In this document: one piece after another, positions 6,534 to 8,856 of the stretch
Position numbering within the stretch: position 1 is the stretch's first letter
How the letters are laid out: the number at the start of each line of letters is the position of its first letter
From: DATJYV01 sp035499415
Lineage (GTDB): Bacteria > Bacteroidota > Ignavibacteria > UBA10030
Direction: 5' to 3'
DNA: 8,856 bases
Assembly: GCA_035499415.1 (NCBI GenBank)
Contig: DATJYV010000152.1
Location: 1-8,856 of the forward strand
Translations under genes and position numbers: made by a program
Notes under the pieces: generated by a model
The model's database searches: none
The model's input: the letters and a program-made list of their open reading frames with translations, nothing else
Told to the model about the DNA's origin: nothing

Positions 6534-8080
6534 GTGTCCGCGTTCACTTTCAGGACGAGAAGCGTCATATCGTCGCGGTTCTGTCCCCCGCGTTGAAATT
6601 CCTCGACCGCAGCCGCCACCGCCTCCCGGATCTCATCGGCGGATCGTGCGGCGTTCGTCCTGACCACTTCCTGCAGACGCTCATCCTCAAAATACAAATC
6701 CTCCGGACTTCGCGCCTCGGTGATGCCGTCGGTGAAAATAACGAGAATGTCGCCGTCGTGCAGGTGAATCTGTTCCTCTTCGTACTTTTCATCGCGAAAA
6801 AGTCCGAGTGCCGCCCCTCCTTTGTCGAGCTCCTTCAATCGCCCCGTCGTCGCGCTCCACACGAACGGCGGGGGATGGCCGGCGTTGGAATACGTGAGAG
6901 TCCGGTCAGTTTCCGAGTAGACCCCGATAAACACCGTCGCGTAGACGTCGCTTGCTTCGGCGTCGTCGTTCAGAAGGAGGTTCGAACTTTCCAGCAGGCG
7001 CGCCACGCCGGTCTGGGCGCGGGCTTCGGACCGGAGGATGCTCCGCAACGACGCCATGATAAATGCCGCCCCGAGTCCGTGTCCCGCCACGTCGGCCACG
7101 GCGAACGCCCATCGGTGCTCGTCCAGTCTCAGAAACCCGTAAAAATCCCCGCCGACGCCCGCCGACGGATGACAGAATGCGGCGGCGTGGAGGCCGCGAA
7201 TCTGAGGCATCTCCGCGGGCAACAGGTTTTGCTGGACCTTCGATGCGAACTCGACCTCCCGTCGCAACCCCTCCGCCTCCCGTTCTTTTGCCACGAGGCG
7301 CGAGGCGTTGACCGCTACGCCGAGGTAGCCGGCCAGGGCGCTCAAGGAAATTCGGTCGACCGAAGTGAACATCTCGGCCCCGGATTTTCCGGCTACCACC
7401 AACGCTCCGATCGGCCTCCGGTTTGAGTTGATCGGAACGGCGAGGAGCGCACGGGAGACACCCTGCGACTCTTCAAGAATAAGATGTTTGCCGGACGCGA
7501 CGACTTCCCCCGCACGGTCGATGAACTCCGCGTCGTCGAATGTTCCGGCCGCGTTCTTCGCCTGCTGCCTGTCCCGAACCACCAGGTTCGGACCGTCTTT
7601 GAGCACAACCGCTCCGCGTTGGACGCCGAGCGACTGGAGCGCCTTCCTGAGAATGAGCGAACAAATCTCCCCTTCGTCGAAGACCGTCCCCACGTCTTCA
7701 ATCGCGTCGTAGAGGATATGGAGCTCCTGGTACCGCTCAAGGAGTTCCTCGGAAAGAGATTGCATTTCCGATTCACTGTCGATAAAGTCGTCGAGACCCC
7801 CCGCGACGGAGTCGAGAACATCACCGATGACGGCAGGGGCTGCGGAAATGGAGGATGAATCCGCCAGGAGCTTCCAGCCGAGATTTCTCTTCGACCCGAC
7901 GGCCTTCATCGGAAAACCGTCACGCGCCGTGCCGCCCGCAATTCTCTCAAGACGAAAACCGTTCGTCGACACGATGGGGGCGAAATTCTCATCCACGAGG
8001 CAAAGCCCGATTCCGCGGGTGATGCCGGCGTTCCCCAGGAATTTTGTCATCTGCTTTTTGAGAAGCGTGCTGACGATCAT
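6530..8080 (-). CDS. GAF-domain PP2C/SpoIIE-type serine phosphatase (RsbU-like)
   Basis: This is a 516-aa soluble protein. Residues 1-100 form an N-terminal regulatory region of unassigned fold. A helical linker around 105-125 (LSEELLERYQELHILYDAI) leads into a GAF domain (about 125-262), then a coiled segment (263-285) typical of the junction before SpoIIE domains. The phosphatase domain spans about 286-513. Metal-binding aspartates are all present: GGDFY (D312), ADVAGHG (D330), FTDGITEA (D451) and NRDDMTLL (D503/D504). NAGHPPP at 399-405 is also typical. It should therefore be an active Mn/Mg-dependent phosphatase that removes phosphate from the serine of a STAS protein; the STAS protein encoded at 4239-4580 is the obvious substrate candidate. 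The GAF domain may sense a small ligand or receive a signal from the overlapping receiver gene. The ATG at 8080 is used; a second Met ten codons later is less likely. It lies 26 nt after the membrane-protein gene. Confidence 0.92.
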   Translation of the reverse strand: MIVSTLLKKQMTKFLGNAGITRGIGLCLVDENFAPIVSTNGFRLERIAGGTARDGFPMKAVGSKRNLGWKLLADSSSISAAPAVIGDVLDSVAGGLDDFIDSESEMQSLSEELLERYQELHILYDAIEDVGTVFDEGEICSLILRKALQSLGVQRGAVVLKDGPNLVVRDRQQAKNAAGTFDDAEFIDRAGEVVASGKHLILEESQGVSRALLAVPINSNRRPIGALVVAGKSGAEMFTSVDRISLSALAGYLGVAVNASRLVAKEREAEGLRREVEFASKVQQNLLPAEMPQIRGLHAAAFCHPSAGVGGDFYGFLRLDEHRWAFAVADVAGHGLGAAFIMASLRSILRSEARAQTGVARLLESSNLLLNDDAEASDVYATVFIGVYSETDRTLTYSNAGHPPPFVWSATTGRLKELDKGGAALGLFRDEKYEEEQIHLHDGDILVIFTDGITEARSPEDLYFEDERLQEVVRTNAARSADEIREAVAAAVEEFQRGGQNRDDMTLLVLKVNADT

Positions 8081-8106
8081 GGCGTCCGATCCGTCCCGGG
8101 CACGGC

Positions 8107-8856
8107 TTACCCTCGGAGGGCGTTGGCCGCCCGGTCTTCGATTTCATACACGACGACTGCTTCGTCGCTGTAAAAAACGCGGAGGTCCGAATGTGTCTTC
8201 CGATATTCCTCGACCCATGCCTTGATGTTGGTCGATGCGTTCCGGTCGGTTGTCGCAAGTTCGGTCTCAATATCCGTCCGGTCCGTCGCGCGTTCAACGA
8301 ACACGAACACCAGCGGCGTCGGAATGGAGCCCGGTTTCCCCGCGCGATACGACCGGGGGTCATATTGGTCGCAGAAGTACTCGTAATCCAGGAATCGCCC
8401 GCGGTTCATCCCGCTCAAAAGCGTTCCCCGATGCGAAACCACCGTCCATTGATACGGCATGAACTCCTGCTCGATCTTGTACAGACTCGTGGCAAATCCG
8501 TCCGGCTCGGCCGTGAACTGAAAATCGATGCTCACCGGGGGCGAATACCGCTGGATTGCCCACAAGACTGCGACAGCCCATGCGATTCGGGACGCCGTGC
8601 CGAGAAACTCCGACGCTCTTCCCAGGAGTCCCGCCAACCACTCCGTCATCTCTCCTGCGATAATTCCCGCGGCGAGAGAGAAGAGGAGCGAGAAAACAAG
8701 CAGCATCTGCGTCATGGGTACAAATGTCAGCCATGAGTCTCCCGACCTGACGACGAACACGAGCGCCATCCATCCAAACGCCCCGCAGAAAAGTTGCAGG
8801 ATGTTCCGGGATGGAGACAGTCGCTTCTTCAGACTCAAAAGGATGGTGAGGGAGAA
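8107..8856 (-). CDS. C-terminal part of a polytopic membrane protein with a soluble tail, cut by the right window edge
   Basis: There are 249 residues in frame from the window edge to a TAA at 8109-8107. The frame is open to position 8856, and the first possible start inside (TTG at 8838) has no clear ribosome site and falls between hydrophobic segments, so the 5' end is probably outside. Counting from the TTG codon, membrane helices lie at about 14-30, 37-61 and 80-96. A soluble tail of about 145 residues follows (from about 99), with FLDYEYFCDQYDP near 149-161 and a mixed alpha/beta end (LRVFYSDEAVVVYEIED, 219-235). The layout of several helices followed by a compact C-terminal domain is seen in membrane glycosyltransferases (PMT/GT39-like) and other polysaccharide-assembly proteins, which would suit the operon. 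No family motif is visible, so the function is left open. Confidence 0.75.
   Translation of the reverse strand, partial: FSLTILLSLKKRLSPSRNILQLFCGAFGWMALVFVVRSGDSWLTFVPMTQMLLVFSLLFSLAAGIIAGEMTEWLAGLLGRASEFLGTASRIAWAVAVLWAIQRYSPPVSIDFQFTAEPDGFATSLYKIEQEFMPYQWTVVSHRGTLLSGMNRGRFLDYEYFCDQYDPRSYRAGKPGSIPTPLVFVFVERATDRTDIETELATTDRNASTNIKAWVEEYRKTHSDLRVFYSDEAVVVYEIEDRAANALRG

Noticed and set aside
6479..7426. Plus-strand open frame of 315 codons opposite the phosphatase gene
   Set aside because: It is antisense to all the SpoIIE-type phosphatase motifs and has no recognisable fold of its own.
8836..8838. TTG as the true start of the right-edge membrane protein
   Set aside because: The frame is open to the window edge with hydrophobic residues before the TTG (FSLTIL), and no ribosome binding site is clear. 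A start outside the window is more likely.

Overview
The window is one co-oriented block of genes, all on the minus strand, in GC-rich DNA (roughly 58-60% by eye). The organism looks like a Gram-negative (diderm) bacterium: the largest gene encodes a secreted protein ending in an outer-membrane beta-barrel with a C-terminal aromatic residue. An environmental lineage, perhaps of the Bacteroidetes/Chlorobi/Ignavibacteria kind, is a weak guess. No marker gene, tRNA, rRNA, mobile element or CRISPR array is present to settle this.

Layout in transcription order (right to left). The 3' part of a polytopic membrane protein gene enters at the right edge (8107-8856). Next come a GAF plus PP2C/SpoIIE-type serine phosphatase (6530-8080), a stand-alone CheY-like receiver (6147-6533, overlapping the previous stop as ATGA), a tandem-GAF HD-GYP protein with altered catalytic motifs (4608-6131), and a single-domain STAS anti-sigma-antagonist-like protein (4239-4580). 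A very large secreted protein follows (259-4224, 1321 aa). Gaps between these genes are 26, -4, 15, 27 and 14 nt, so they very likely form one operon. After a 178-nt intergenic stretch, a new gene starts at position 80 with a strong ribosome binding site and a signal peptide, and leaves the window at the left edge.

The large protein is the centrepiece. In one chain it carries a signal peptide, a Rossmann-like alpha/beta domain, a polysaccharide-deacetylase (CE4/NodB-like) domain with an apparently intact metal site, a beta-rich domain, a Pro-rich linker, ten uninterrupted 34-residue TPRs, and a C-terminal outer-membrane barrel. In known exopolysaccharide systems (Pel: PelA + PelB; PNAG: PgaB + PgaA) these are separate proteins. 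Here the periplasmic modification enzyme, the TPR scaffold and the export pore appear fused.

Upstream of it lies a regulatory set: phosphatase and STAS (partner-switch type), receiver, and HD-GYP (c-di-GMP type). A reasonable inference is that a phosphorylation-controlled STAS switch and a c-di-GMP-related protein control production or export of an extracellular polysaccharide. SypE/SypA in Vibrio fischeri and HsbR/HsbA in Pseudomonas are precedents for STAS switches acting on biofilm. The window contains no serine kinase (RsbW type), no sigma factor, no diguanylate cyclase and no recognisable glycosyltransferase, so the pathway is incomplete here.
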